A stretch of 64,000 nucleotides of DNA, from assembly GCA_949358305.1 (NCBI GenBank), contig OX442315.1, forward strand, positions 1,364,001-1,428,000. The letters are read 5' to 3'. The stretch comes from Strigamia acuminata. Lineage: Eukaryota; Arthropoda; Chilopoda; Geophilomorpha; Linotaeniidae. The notes beneath the pieces were generated by a model that had not been told where the DNA came from, did not search any database, and saw only the letters and a program-made list of their open reading frames with translations. Positions 32,495-43,601 of the stretch are shown here, in pieces. How positions within the stretch are numbered: the stretch's first letter is position 1; every line of letters begins with the position of its first letter. The position numbers were made by a program, and so were the translations under genes.

Positions 32495-35400
32495 AGGATC
32501 GGCCACAAAGAAATTGTTACCATCCAAATAGAAGTAAGAAGAAGAAGACAAGATGGAAAAAGGATAAGATCATAATAATTGACGCAAAAATTTCGGAGTC
32601 ATTGTTGGAAATCCCAGTAATTGTAAAGAATTTGGAAATAAAAGCAGTCATGGACACTGGAGCAAAAAGTAACCTTTTGAGTGAAGAAATAGCAGAAATG
32701 TTGCAGTTGGATTACACGCCTACGCCAAACATTAGATTGCGAGGAATAGGTAATGATTTAATAACTCCAGTGGGCAAGATAAATTTGAATATTCACATAG
32801 GACAATTGCAGTATGCAGTTGAAGTTTTGATAGTTAGAAATTTCAATTACCAGCTTTTATTGGGTGATCCATTCATGACATTTGCGAGGTGTGTCGTCGA
32901 TTACGACTTACAAAAAATCTTTGTGGGCCGAAATAGCGGAGTAGAAGCAGTTTTCCCGATGAATAAGACGTATGTGGATCAGAATTATGTAGCAAGAGTG
33001 ACAAAAAATATAGCAATTCCACCAATGCACGAATGTGTAGTTCCAGTTAATTTAAGTAAAGCTTTAACAACAGAAATGTTTTTGGAACCTTTAGGTAATG
33101 TAATCGATAGGTTTGGAATTCTCTGTTGCAAGACATTGACGAAATTTGAGAACGGCAAAGGCGTAATTCGAGTGGCAAATCCAACATCAAAGTCCATATT
33201 TCTACAGGAGAAGTCTGCGATTGGTAAGGCACATTATATTATTGAAATTGGGTTGTTTGATGAAAAACAAGTAAATTGCTTTGACTCTAACTCCTCAACT
33301 GCCAAAGGCATTGGATTGTTGGATGAAAAGCAAGCACATTGCTTTGATTTTGACTCTTCAATAGCCAAAGACAAGATGAATAAGAGTCAACAAGAGCAGA
33401 TAAAGCAGCTACTCCAGAAGAATAAGGATAGGTTTGCCATGTCAGATAAAGATTTAGGAAGAGTAACCAACTTTAGCCATAAAATTGATACGGGCGACCA
33501 TGACCCTATTCATTTGCAGCCGTATAGACGTTCAATCGCAGAAAAAGAAGTAGAAGCTGAGGAAACCAGAAAATTGTTAGAACAGGGAGTCATTAGGGAA
33601 TCGGAAAGTCCCTGGAGTGCGCCAGTATTGCTCATCAAGAAGAGAGACGGTAAATGGAGGTTTTGTGTTGATTGGAGGAGGTTGAACGCGATTACAAAGA
33701 AAATGGTGTACCCACTGCCAAGGATAGATGACACGTTAGATCAACTAGCAGGGGCCCAGTTTTTCTCTATGATGGATTTAATCCAAGGATACCATCAAGT
33801 GGAAATAAATGAACAAGATCGAGAGAAGACAGCGTTCACCACTTCAACCGGACACTATGAATTTAACGTCCTCGGAATGGGGTTATGTAATAGCCCAGCT
33901 GCGTTTCAAAAATTGATGAATAAAGTATTGGGCAACCTCCTGGGAAAGGTCTGTATAGCCTATCTTGACGACCTTATAATTTTTTCTAAAACATTTGAAC
34001 AACATTTACAAGACTTGGACTCAGTTTTCGAAAAACTGCGAATTGCGAATTTGAAGGTGAAGCTGAGTAAATGTACTTTCGGGACCAATACCATCCGGTA
34101 TCTCGGACATGTGATTGATTCAGGAGGCATTTCACCAGATCCACGAAATCTCGAGTCAGTGGCAAAGTTTCCGGTGCCACTAAATGTCAAGCAATTAAGG
34201 GGATTTTTGGGTTTGTGCTCATATTATAGAAAATTCATTTTAGGATTTGCTGTTATTTCCAAACCCTTGGTCAACCTTACGAAGAAGGACGAGAAATTCG
34301 ACTGGGGACCGCCTCATGAAGAAGCATTTAAGCGACTAAGAACAGCTTTGGTAACGGTACCTGTGCTGGCTCACCCCAATTTCGCACAGCCATTTATAAT
34401 ATCGACGGACGCTAGTGCTTACGGTCTTGGAGCTATCCTGAAGCAGAAGATCGATAATCAGGAGCACGTTATATGTTATGCAAGTAGGTTGCTGAGCCAA
34501 GCCGAACAGAACTATACCGCGACGGAAAGAGAATGTCTCGCCATATTGTTTGGCATAGAGAAGTATCGACCTTACTTGTACGGAAAGAAGTTTACCATCA
34601 ACACGGACCATTCAGCCCTTCAATGGCTGAAAAGCGTCAAGAATCCAAATGGTAGGTTAGCACGATGGAGTCTGCAATTGGTTGATTACGATTATGATGT
34701 ACTGCATAAGTCGGGCAAGAAACATACAGATGCCGATGCATTAAGTAGAATTCCAGAAGAGGTTGGTGCAGAAGAAATCATAGAAATTCCTTCACTAGCT
34801 CTCGAGAATCTCAATTTGCCTGCTGAGCAGCGCAAAGATCAGAAGATTTTGGAAATCATCACAACCTTGCAGAAAAATGAGCAACTTCCGCGCAACAGAA
34901 GACGAACGCTAAAGCAATTCGTACTTCAAGGCGATACATTGTTTAAGAAGAAGAAATTTGATTCCTTAAACACGGAGGAATTGTTGTATGTTCCGCAGCA
35001 TTTACGCAGGTGCGTATTAGTTGAAATGCATGACGGTCTTACAGGAGCTCATTTAGGCCTTAACAAAACGTGGAAGAGAATAAGAACAAGATTCTTCTGG
35101 CCTAAGATCTATAGGGACGTGAGGAATCACGTACTCTCATGTTCATCGTGTGCAAGTGCAAAAACTATGACAACGCCACCAAAAGGATTGATGCAACCGT
35201 GGTCGACAGTGTCGAGACCGTTTGAAAGAGTCGCCATAGACACATTAGGAAGTTTTCCAACATCTGATACAGGAAACAAGTATGTTTTCGTTATTACGGA
35301 TTATTTATCGCGCACTGCAATAGCTAGAGCAGCACCAGCTTGCACAGCTCTTGAGGCAGCGAATGCCCTTGTTTATGAAGTCATGCTGAAAGAAGGAAGT

Positions 35401-36402
35401 CCACGAGAGATTTTGAGTGATAAGGGAACAGAATACAGAAATGAGATGATTAAGGAGATATCTGCATTATTCAAATCCCTCCACAAGAGCACTTCCGGAT
35501 ACCATCCAAGAACGAATGGGCTCACGGAAAGATTTAATGCAACATTAGCAAAAATGTTGCAGAATTATGTAAATAAAGATCACACGGATTGGGATGAATT
35601 TTTGCCATTTCTTCTTTTCTCTTATAATACTGGAGTACATGAAACAACAGGTTATACCCCTTATTATTTAATGCGAGGTTATGAAGCTGATCTCAATGTG
35701 GATGTCAACTTAAACCTTCCTCGAAAAGAATTCACTTTGCGTACTTCCAGATTTATCAGGGAAGCAAGGAGAATTTCTAATGAACGGATACAAGAACAAG
35801 GTGAAAAAAGCAAGAAACGCTTTGATTTGGACAGAGTACATGTGGAATTCGATCCAGGAGAGCTAGTATATTTGAAAACACCAAATAGAAAGGTTGGTTT
35901 GAGCGAGAAACTCCTGCCACAATTCTCTGGTCCATATGAGATAGTGCGAAGAACAGCACCAAATGATTACGAAATTCGAAGTTCGTCAGGTAAGAAAATG
36001 GATATTGTAAATATAGAGCGATTAAAACCATACAAGGCAAGAGAAGAAATCTCAGATGACATTATGAAACCTTTAACATCTAAAAAAGTTACATTTGCCG
36101 AAGATTTGACAGAAGCAGACAAACAGAACGAAATAGTCACGAAAAACAACGAAAATTCGTCAAACAAACCTGTTTCTGCGGCAACGGAACGTTTCATCGA
36201 CGATGATGACCAAATATCATTACGAGGCCTATTCGAGAATGAACTTCCGGCGAAAAGTGAGAAAAATCAACTACCGAAACCGTCACCAGGTGTCGCAAGT
36301 GCGGTTGACAACGACGCGCACGCGCGACTGCCTGAAATCGGCAGTTTCCGGTCACGCCGCCTACGAAAGCAGGATCGACGTGATTACACCACATTTTATT
36401 AG
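32485..36402 (+). CDS. pol: Gypsy element pol
   Basis: Entered by -1 frameshift; about 1305 codons, no stop. After a Lys-rich linker: retropepsin M-D-T-G-A-K-S-N (32650-32673), RT core (33600-34100) with Y-L-D-D-L-I-I-F (33961-33985), RNase H S-T-D-A-S-A-Y-G-L-G (34402-34431), integrase zinc domain (H-D-G...H-L-G...C-S-S-C, 35026-35160) and a DDE core (A-I-D-T-L-G at 35236, L-S-D-K-G-T-E-Y at 35413, N-G-L-T-E-R at 35515). A GPY/F-type block (S-G-P-Y-E-I near 35926) follows, then a charged C-terminal tail. All catalytic residues are present. Together with near-identical LTRs this suggests a potentially active copy. Confidence 0.95.
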   Translation, partial: GKLEDRPQRNCYHPNRSKKKKTRWKKDKIIIIDAKISESLLEIPVIVKNLEIKAVMDTGAKSNLLSEEIAEMLQLDYTPTPNIRLRGIGNDLITPVGKINLNIHIGQLQYAVEVLIVRNFNYQLLLGDPFMTFARCVVDYDLQKIFVGRNSGVEAVFPMNKTYVDQNYVARVTKNIAIPPMHECVVPVNLSKALTTEMFLEPLGNVIDRFGILCCKTLTKFENGKGVIRVANPTSKSIFLQEKSAIGKAHYIIEIGLFDEKQVNCFDSNSSTAKGIGLLDEKQAHCFDFDSSIAKDKMNKSQQEQIKQLLQKNKDRFAMSDKDLGRVTNFSHKIDTGDHDPIHLQPYRRSIAEKEVEAEETRKLLEQGVIRESESPWSAPVLLIKKRDGKWRFCVDWRRLNAITKKMVYPLPRIDDTLDQLAGAQFFSMMDLIQGYHQVEINEQDREKTAFTTSTGHYEFNVLGMGLCNSPAAFQKLMNKVLGNLLGKVCIAYLDDLIIFSKTFEQHLQDLDSVFEKLRIANLKVKLSKCTFGTNTIRYLGHVIDSGGISPDPRNLESVAKFPVPLNVKQLRGFLGLCSYYRKFILGFAVISKPLVNLTKKDEKFDWGPPHEEAFKRLRTALVTVPVLAHPNFAQPFIISTDASAYGLGAILKQKIDNQEHVICYASRLLSQAEQNYTATERECLAILFGIEKYRPYLYGKKFTINTDHSALQWLKSVKNPNGRLARWSLQLVDYDYDVLHKSGKKHTDADALSRIPEEVGAEEIIEIPSLALENLNLPAEQRKDQKILEIITTLQKNEQLPRNRRRTLKQFVLQGDTLFKKKKFDSLNTEELLYVPQHLRRCVLVEMHDGLTGAHLGLNKTWKRIRTRFFWPKIYRDVRNHVLSCSSCASAKTMTTPPKGLMQPWSTVSRPFERVAIDTLGSFPTSDTGNKYVFVITDYLSRTAIARAAPACTALEAANALVYEVMLKEGSPREILSDKGTEYRNEMIKEISALFKSLHKSTSGYHPRTNGLTERFNATLAKMLQNYVNKDHTDWDEFLPFLLFSYNTGVHETTGYTPYYLMRGYEADLNVDVNLNLPRKEFTLRTSRFIREARRISNERIQEQGEKSKKRFDLDRVHVEFDPGELVYLKTPNRKVGLSEKLLPQFSGPYEIVRRTAPNDYEIRSSSGKKMDIVNIERLKPYKAREEISDDIMKPLTSKKVTFAEDLTEADKQNEIVTKNNENSSNKPVSAATERFIDDDDQISLRGLFENELPAKSEKNQLPKPSPGVASAVDNDAHARLPEIGSFRSRRLRKQDRRDYTTFY

Positions 36403-37064
36403 GTTTTGTCAAAGAAAGCACAAGTAAATTGTAGCGACCTGAGACAAAGCCTGATTTAAGTCTTAACAAACTTCATTTCAACGAGTTTTCGTGTGAAAGT
36501 AGGTATTGTTGTGGAATAATTGAATTAAAAGTTAGGAATGCGGAGAATTTGAGACGAAGTCAACGTGATTATTTGAAATTGCACTGAAGTTATTGACTTA
36601 GGAATTTTTCACATTGAATATTTAATAAGTTTAGACTTAATAATTTGAATAAATCATTACAATGGAAGGCATTGGAGCCGTTCAAGGAGGAGACCGAAAA
36701 ACTTAAACCTCCGGTGTAAATTTTAATTTATAATTTATTTATTTTGTTTATTTTTGTGTATTTTTTAGTTAAATGTGAATTAATAATTTTGTATAGAAAA
36801 TAGCGAAAAAATGAAAAAAAAGTAATATAATGTAGATGAGAAAATCCAAAAAGTGTTATTATGAATAATTAGTGTAGCATTGAAATATATTGATTGACAT
36901 TGAAATTTTCTTTTGTAAATTTTATTTATGACTAAATGACATGAAGATATGAATAACACATGGGAATGACTCGTAATTTAATGTTAAAATAGAGATTATT
37001 AGAATGAATAACACGAGGGTAGCTTAAAATTTTGATTGCTTTGGTTTTTGGAGACCAAAAAATT
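36403..37064 (+). other. Gypsy element 3' untranslated region (no env)
   Basis: AT-rich and without an ORF of useful length. A short frame overlapping the end of pol (to 36427) is a shadow. The tract AAAAGAGGGAG just before 37077 is the polypurine tract. Confidence 0.7.
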
Positions 37065-37076
37065 AAAAGAGGGAGT

Positions 37077-37547
37077 TGTCATGCGGTTGAGTCGCGTCGT
37101 CTGCCGACCGTCTCAAACCAGCACAAATGTTATTAGAGTTGTCAAAATCTATCACTAGACAGCGTACGTGATGGTGACATCACGGACGAGTCAATTGGAA
37201 CTAACTCAGGGGGGGACTTGAGTATAAAAGAGCAACTTTGGCTCTTAGAGCTCAGTCTTCCCAGGACTTCTAATGATTAATGTTTCAGCCAGTATATATG
37301 GCATGATTAGTTTGCAAATAAGAAAGAAGGTGTTATTCATGTCTTTAGTCTTAATGTTTACTTTGGTTTTAGGTTTAGTTTTATGATTTCAATTAAGTTT
37401 ATGATTTGTAATTAAAGAATAAAAGAACATAGTTTATATTTCAACCTAAACTCTGACTCCTGTTCATTTCACTCTTAGTTATTAAATGATGTTCATCAAA
37501 ATAGTTATAAGTTACGTGGTCATTATTGGCCAGTTGGCCACGTAACA
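37077..37547 (+). repeat. 3' LTR of the gypsy element
   Basis: 471 bp, same TATAAAA (37223-37229) and AATAAA (37418-37423) as the 5' LTR. Preceded by the polypurine tract and followed by the ATAT duplication. Confidence 0.93.
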
Positions 37548-37551
37548 ATAT

Positions 37552-38208
37552 ATATTGTACAAATGTATGTACTCACATATGATAATGTTTAATTATCATA
37601 TCATAATCCAGTTGTAAATAAAGTTGGAGTTTAGCACTCAAAGTTGTTTCATAAATGTAGTGAAGTCTTTGTGCTCGAATCCAGAAACTGTCAGTTCTCC
37701 AGGGCTGGAAAATAGGTGTTGTTGGAAAAACTAAGCCTATTTTCATGCATATGTAATTAGATGTCTGATTTGGAAAAAAAAACACACAGTTGCGGTTGAA
37801 AACTTAAACAGAATGAATAACTTTTATTCTTGTGATGTCATCGAAATTTATATACAGTACAAATCTTTTAACAAAATGAAATAAAGAATAAATAGAGAAG
37901 AAATCTCTCAACTTGATGATGTCATGCCTTTGACATCATCACCACAGACTAGTACGTTACGAGAACGTTGTCACGTAACGTGTGGCGCCCTCGTACCGCA
38001 AACAAGCGACAATACTTTGACAAAATACGGGAAATAAGCCGAAATACAATCAAATCATACAATAAACGATCAACACACATCAATCCATTTACAGGTTAAT
38101 ATGCACTTTATATATTTCGACTAAAAACAACTAATTTCCGAATTTATACATTGTTATACATTTCAATAAACCAATATGGACGTGTAATAATTATCACTCT
38201 ATATAACA
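37552..38208 (-). repeat. Copia 3' LTR, proximal piece
   Basis: Matches 42942-43596. The purine-rich complement of 38209-38222 (AAGGAGGTGAT) is the copia polypurine tract. The 70-codon frame at 37573-37785, duplicated at 42961-43173, is simply LTR sequence. Confidence 0.9.
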
Positions 38209-38243
38209 ATCACCTCCTTAAATGTTACACGTTATGTCCTAAT

Positions 38244-41200
38244 TTATACATCCAACATCTCTGCACACAAATCTTTTAACCGGTCCTGAGGCAGCCACTT
38301 TGTGAATAAGTCAGCTAGATTCCATTTTGATGGAATTTTCTCAATTGAGAAAAACTCTTTCTCGAACCAGTCTCTTAAGAAACAATAGCGTATTCGGATA
38401 TGTTTTGTTTTGGAATTCTCAAGATCATTTTCTACAAATTGTATCGATGACAATGAATCCGAATACACTATTGGCATGTTGATATAGTCAAAAAGTACAC
38501 AACTTTCGAATATGCTGGACAGCCAATATCCTTCCTGGACGGCGTGAACTAACGCCAAATATTCCGCCTCCATAGTACTGCACGCGACGGAACTTTGTTT
38601 CCGACAACCCCAACTAATGAGGGCATCGCCCATAAACAATGCAAACCCCCCAAAACTCTTGCAGTGATGGAGGTCCGTCGCCCAGGAAGCATCGGTGTAA
38701 ATGCGCAAATCTGTATTTATACACTTTGATAAATTAACACAATAATTTTTAGTATTCACAACGTATTGAGCAATTTGTACAAGTGCCTTGACATGCTTTT
38801 GGGTGTAGCTTGTGTTGAATTGGGACAAATATATTGTGGAATACAAAATGTCCGGCCTTGTTCTGGATGCCAGGAACATCAAACTCCCGACTAACGATCG
38901 AAAAGGGAAATCTACATTTGGATCAACTTCTTTAGCATTGTGATTAAAAGTCGACCCTGCCGCAATAGGAACTTTCACCTTTGCATTCTGTATCAAATCG
39001 AATTTTGCCGCCAACTTGTCAATAAAATGCTTCTGATGTAGGCATATTTTCCCATTGTCACGATTAAATTGCACGCCAAGCAATTTCGTGATGCGCCCCA
39101 AATCCACAATGTTGAATTTTTGTTTGATCAGGTCAATTAGAGCGCGCTGCACCTCCGCATCTCTTGCAAACAACACCATATCATCAACGTAAATTAAAAG
39201 GACTGCACTGCGATCAAACGTGTAAACACAGTTGCACCCAATCACTTTAGTGAAACCCAAATCCAGCAGACTAGTGTTCAGCTCCTCATACCACATTCTA
39301 CCGGATTGATGCAATCCGTACAATGCTTTGTATAGGAGCCAAACACTGTCTGTTCCTGGTGTCTTGAAACCTTGTGGTATTTCCATGTGGATTGGGCAGT
39401 CCAACTTGCCGTACAAGTACGCGCATTTTACGTCCAGATGGACGTCTACCCAACCACGCAAGATCACCAACAGACAGAAGAATAGTCTGATCAACGTGAA
39501 ATTCACAACAGGTGAGAACACTTCTGTGTAATCAACCCCTTGTGTCTGCCTAAAACCTTGTGCAACGATTCTTGCACGATATCTCACGATATTTCCATGT
39601 TCGTCGGGTTTTAACTTGTAAACCCATTTATGACCCAAGACCTTGGCCTTCGGTCGCGGCACCTCCTCATACACTTCTCTTTCTTGTAATGTCTCTATCT
39701 CCTCTTCCATCGCCTCTCTCCATTCTTTTGATTGAGGTGAGAAAGTCGCCTCCTCGTATGTTTTGGGCTGTGTGACAGCACAATACACGCTGATGGGAAG
39801 TGTCGTTGCAGTGAGAACCGTCTCCATTGGTTCCTCATCGGACGATTGCTCGATTGTATTGATGGGCTCCTTCACTGGGGTGAAATCGAATTTTAATGGA
39901 TTGAAAAACATCCTTTTTCCCCGGCAATACGCTTCAACATCTTTCTTTGTCTTCAACGGCCCAGTGCCATCAGGTGTGTAAAACAGCACATCAATTCTCC
40001 CAGCTGTAACTCCTCCTTGCCTGGTCACTTGCTCCCTATCCCATCCATCCGCATCAGTGGTTCGGGTGGCAATTCGAGGTTTCTTAGCTTTTGCCCCACC
40101 CTGGACTGGTTGTGTGGGAATGGGAACCTGGGCTGCAGGCTTTGCTTGTGGCGGAACCTGCACGAGGGGTATTGGGACTTTATGTATCACAGGTGGGGAA
40201 CCCGGAGGTGTAGTTGGAGGGGTTGTTTCCTTAAACACCTGTTGGTAAATCCCACTTTCATCGGAATCGTAACCATTCGTATCGAGATCTGGTTGCTGAA
40301 CATTTGCATCCACGGCATTAAAGGACTTCCAGTCCCTGGATTCATCAATTACTAAATGTTTAGTCTCGACTACTTCGTTTGTAGTGGGATTCCAGACTCT
40401 ATAGCCCCTTGTAGTAAAAGCATACCCAACAAGTACGCCTTTCCACGCTCTCGAGTAAAGTTTCCCGTCTCTTTTCGGTTGAGGAATGTGCACAAAGCAC
40501 AGTGAACCAATTGCACGAAGGTGCTTCACTGCCATGCTTCTTTGTCTAAATCTAATGTATGGAATCTGCTCTTTCGCAAATAAATGTGGGTATCTGTTCT
40601 TTAAATAAATGTAGCTCACGGCTAATTCTGCCCACAGAATCCACGGCAGATTTGTATCTTCGATTATCGCGCGCACATTGTTGAAAATTGAACGGTTCAG
40701 CCGTTCTGCGACGCCGTTCATTTGGGCCGAGTACGGATTGGTCCTTTGGGCACCAATGCCCTTCTGTTCGAGAAAAGAATCAAAATCCCTACTGCAGAAC
40801 TCTCCACCCCGATCCGTTCTAATTTCATGAACTTTCCTATTTGAACGACGCTCAACGCGCGCCAAGAATGTTTTGAAAATCGGAAAGGCCTCATCTTTTG
40901 TTTTCATAGGATAAACCCACGAAAAACGCGTTGCATCATCAACAATGCACAATATGTAGCGGGCACCTCCTAATGATGTAGTGGGACAGGGGCCCCACAC
41001 ATCTAGATGCAACAATTCAAGCGGTTCCCCGCGCTCGCGATCATCTCTGACTTTGTAATTAGCACGGGTTGATTTTGCTATCCTACATGAATCGCACGCA
41101 AAACTATTCACACTCCCTGTGAAATCCAATCCCGTTGTTTCCTCGCTTTTCAACAACGTGGCTAATCCCTGTACATGCATGTGCGCAAAGCGCTTATGCC

Positions 41201-42665
41201 ACGTGTCAATCGATACTGCAAAACTTTGCACAACAGGTGCAGGTCGTTTTAAAACAATTGGATAACTTGGGCTCTTGCTCTGTAATTGCTCAATTCGTTT
41301 TACAACATTTTGTTCAATCAATGGTAAAACCTGGGTAACATTTTGTGAAATTGAATTAACAATGGTATTTGACACATTTTGATTCATTTGAACCTGGCCT
41401 TGGACACGATACAATCCATCTGTCTGCCTGTTCGCTAACAATAAACACTCTTTGTTGTTTTGTAAATACACTTTTAACACACCACTGTAAATGTGTTGAT
41501 TGAACCCTGCTTCATCAATTTTAGCACTCGAAATTAAATTGCGTTTGAAACCCTCGACAAAATATACATTTATTAAGTCAACATGGTTGTGGATTCCATT
41601 CGCAAATGTGCTGATGTTTACAGCACCACAGCCAGTAATACTAGCTGTGCCCTGGCCCAATTGTAATTTGGTTGGAGGTAATGACTTGAAAGTCTGAAAA
41701 TATTCCAATTTCCCACATACATGGTCTGATGCGCCGGAATCCACAAACCATGCGTCCTCATCACAGACTTTTTCAATGGATTTAGATACACTTTCCCCCA
41801 AAAATGATGCATAAAAGGCTCCACGTAATCCTTTGCCTCGTTGGGGCTGTCCGCGCCCTTTACCACGTCCACGAGTGTTGTCCTGTTGTTTTGTATTTGG
41901 CATTTGACAATTCCGTGCAATATGTCCCTTTTCGTGGCAATTGTAACAAAGAATATTTGAAAAATTGTTCTTACCGCCTTTGTTGTCTTGTTTCCTCGAT
42001 CCTGATTGATTGTTGGAAGCACTGACACTGAGAGCACTGGATTCCGTTGTTGGTGCACTCGTTCCTGTTGTGTATCGACGACGTGCACTCTCGGCAAGCA
42101 ATGCTGCGGAAACTTTGTCAAACGTGAAGTCTCCGTCACTCCATTGATAAATAGCCTGCACTTGATGTTCGTAATCTTTACGAATTCTATTTATTAAAGT
42201 GTAGGCTTTTACTTTATCGTTCGGTTCTTGTTTGATTGACTTTAATTCATCCGCTGCTAATTCCACGCGTGTGATGAATGTATCCACTTCTTCCTTTTCG
42301 CCGCAACGTATCGTGTAGAAATCCTCGAGAATCTTTGCTTTTCTCGCGACTGACGTGGGTTCATGCAGCTTTTTCAGGTAATCCCATACCTCTTTCGATG
42401 TATCCAGCTTTAACAGCGACGGTTTCAGTCTGGTTGCGACGCTGTTGCACAAAATTCCACGTGCACGAGCTTTCCGCTTCTCGTATTTCGCCAAATCCGC
42501 TGCCGACGTTCCATCCGGCGGCGCTTTAATTGTTCCGTCGTGGAAGCCCCATAAACTCAGCTCTTGTAGAAGCAGCTGTACATCCACTTTCCACGTTTCG
42601 TAATTCATCTTATCCAGCGGCGCAATTCCCGCGGCCGCCGACGCCGTGTTTCCTTTCGACGCCAT
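38244..42665 (-). CDS. gag-pol: Copia Gag-Pol polyprotein
   Basis: 1473 codons, ATG at 42665, intact. Order typical of Ty1/copia, with integrase before reverse transcriptase: a UBN2-like gag domain (residues 1-200), CCHC knuckle C-Y-N-C-H-E-K-G-H-I-A-R-N-C (about 240), protease W-F-V-D-S-G-A-S-D-H (about 307), integrase HHCC (H-K-R-F-A-H...C-D-S-C, about 486-530) and DDE core (L-D-V-W-G-P about 555, R-T-D-R-G-G-E-F about 618, N-G-V-A-E-R about 655). A Pro-rich linker follows, then RT starting V-D-Y-T-E-V-F-S-P (about 1045) with Y-V-D-D (about 1158), and RNase H Y-T-D-A-S-W-A (about 1325) and M-E-A-E-Y (about 1363). The C-terminus ends with the usual D-L-F-T-K region. Nothing is broken. Confidence 0.96.
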   Translation of the reverse strand: MASKGNTASAAAGIAPLDKMNYETWKVDVQLLLQELSLWGFHDGTIKAPPDGTSAADLAKYEKRKARARGILCNSVATRLKPSLLKLDTSKEVWDYLKKLHEPTSVARKAKILEDFYTIRCGEKEEVDTFITRVELAADELKSIKQEPNDKVKAYTLINRIRKDYEHQVQAIYQWSDGDFTFDKVSAALLAESARRRYTTGTSAPTTESSALSVSASNNQSGSRKQDNKGGKNNFSNILCYNCHEKGHIARNCQMPNTKQQDNTRGRGKGRGQPQRGKGLRGAFYASFLGESVSKSIEKVCDEDAWFVDSGASDHVCGKLEYFQTFKSLPPTKLQLGQGTASITGCGAVNISTFANGIHNHVDLINVYFVEGFKRNLISSAKIDEAGFNQHIYSGVLKVYLQNNKECLLLANRQTDGLYRVQGQVQMNQNVSNTIVNSISQNVTQVLPLIEQNVVKRIEQLQSKSPSYPIVLKRPAPVVQSFAVSIDTWHKRFAHMHVQGLATLLKSEETTGLDFTGSVNSFACDSCRIAKSTRANYKVRDDRERGEPLELLHLDVWGPCPTTSLGGARYILCIVDDATRFSWVYPMKTKDEAFPIFKTFLARVERRSNRKVHEIRTDRGGEFCSRDFDSFLEQKGIGAQRTNPYSAQMNGVAERLNRSIFNNVRAIIEDTNLPWILWAELAVSYIYLKNRYPHLFAKEQIPYIRFRQRSMAVKHLRAIGSLCFVHIPQPKRDGKLYSRAWKGVLVGYAFTTRGYRVWNPTTNEVVETKHLVIDESRDWKSFNAVDANVQQPDLDTNGYDSDESGIYQQVFKETTPPTTPPGSPPVIHKVPIPLVQVPPQAKPAAQVPIPTQPVQGGAKAKKPRIATRTTDADGWDREQVTRQGGVTAGRIDVLFYTPDGTGPLKTKKDVEAYCRGKRMFFNPLKFDFTPVKEPINTIEQSSDEEPMETVLTATTLPISVYCAVTQPKTYEEATFSPQSKEWREAMEEEIETLQEREVYEEVPRPKAKVLGHKWVYKLKPDEHGNIVRYRARIVAQGFRQTQGVDYTEVFSPVVNFTLIRLFFCLLVILRGWVDVHLDVKCAYLYGKLDCPIHMEIPQGFKTPGTDSVWLLYKALYGLHQSGRMWYEELNTSLLDLGFTKVIGCNCVYTFDRSAVLLIYVDDMVLFARDAEVQRALIDLIKQKFNIVDLGRITKLLGVQFNRDNGKICLHQKHFIDKLAAKFDLIQNAKVKVPIAAGSTFNHNAKEVDPNVDFPFRSLVGSLMFLASRTRPDILYSTIYLSQFNTSYTQKHVKALVQIAQYVVNTKNYCVNLSKCINTDLRIYTDASWATDLHHCKSFGGFALFMGDALISWGCRKQSSVACSTMEAEYLALVHAVQEGYWLSSIFESCVLFDYINMPIVYSDSLSSIQFVENDLENSKTKHIRIRYCFLRDWFEKEFFSIEKIPSKWNLADLFTKWLPQDRLKDLCAEMLDV

Positions 42666-42713
42666 TTTCTCGTTGAACGGTCGCTAATGTCCGTCAATTT
42701 CGGGTTTTAGCAG

Positions 42714-42731
42714 AACCATCCTCTGCTACCA
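42714..42731 (-). promoter_or_regulatory. Copia primer-binding site (initiator-Met tRNA 3' end)
   Basis: The minus strand reads TGGTAGCAGAGGATGGTT immediately inside the LTR, identical to the complement of the conserved animal initiator-Met tRNA 3' end. It uses the intact 3' end, unlike Drosophila copia, which primes from an internal tRNA fragment. Confidence 0.85.
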
Positions 42732-43596
42732 TGTAGGACACTCTCGAAAAAATAACTAAATGCAGTGGAAAATAACGAATACCCGATTAAAGAATGTCCT
42801 ATCCGCTTTAGAGAATATCGTCGGGCGGCGAGCGGTTTGGCTTTCCAACGTTGCGAGAGAATCGACTGAATTTGCGTCGTCGTAACGTGCGCCGGTCGCG
42901 ATGTGTATCGTACGAAAAATATAACACAAATTAATATATATATTGTACAAATGTATGTACTCACATATGATAATGTTTAATTATCATATCATAATCCAGT
43001 TGTAAATAAAGTTGGAGTTTAGCACTCAAAGTTGTTTCATAAATGTAGTGAAGTCTTTGTGCTCGAATCCAGAAACTGTCAGTTCTCCAGGGCTGGAAAA
43101 TAGGTGTTGTTGGAAAAACTAAGCCTATTTTCATGCATATGTAATTAGATGTCTGATTTGGAAAAAAAAACACACAGTTGCGGTTGAAAACTTAAACAGA
43201 ATGAATAACTTTTATTCTTGTGATGTCATCGAAATTTATATACAGTACAAATCTTTTAACAAAATGAAATAAAGAATAAATAGAGAAGAAATCTCTCAAC
43301 TTGATGATGTCATGCCTTTAACATCATCACCACAGACTAGTACGTTACGAGAACGTTGTCACGTAACGTGTGGCGCCCTCGTACCGCAAACAAGCGACAA
43401 TACTTTGACAAAATACGGGAAATAAGCCGAAATACAATCAAATCATACAATAAACGATCAACACACATCAATCCATTTACAGGTTAATATGCACTTTATA
43501 TATTTCGACTAAAAACAACTAATTTCCGAATTTATACATTGTTATACATTTCAATAAACCAATATGGACGTGTAATAATTATCACTCTATATAACA
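42732..43596 (-). repeat. Copia 5' LTR
   Basis: 865 bp, TGTAGGACA...TATATAACA on the plus strand, uninterrupted; followed by the CAATT duplication at 43597-43601. Confidence 0.93.
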
Positions 43597-43601
43597 CAAT
43601 T

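Larger units (their letters stand above)
30010..37547 (+). mobile_element. Complete Ty3/gypsy retrotransposon inside the copia 3' LTR
   Basis: LTRs 30010-30478 and 37077-37547 (469 and 471 bp; a 2-bp TA difference is visible), both TGTCATG...CGTAACA. Target duplication ATAT at 30006-30009 and 37548-37551. Gag and pol are on the plus strand with a -1 overlap, followed by 670 bp without an env gene. It is the youngest layer here, because it interrupts a young copia. Confidence 0.95.
29802..43596 (-). mobile_element. Complete Ty1/copia retrotransposon, interrupted by a gypsy element
   Basis: The duplication CAATT (29797-29801 and 43597-43601) frames two LTRs of about 865 bp. The 5' LTR is 42732-43596. 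The 3' LTR is in two pieces, 29802-30009 and 37552-38208, split by the gypsy insertion. The primer site matches initiator-Met tRNA over 18 bases and abuts the LTR. Gag-pol is intact. The few visible LTR differences (for example one base in a GACATCATC repeat near 37935/43321 and the length of a TA run) suggest a young copy. Confidence 0.95.

Noticed and set aside
36403-37064. An env gene after gypsy pol
   Set aside because: Only about 670 bp of stop-rich AT sequence.
37573-37785. A duplicated 70-codon gene, also at 42961-43173
   Set aside because: It lies entirely within the two copia LTRs; the duplication is the LTR pair.
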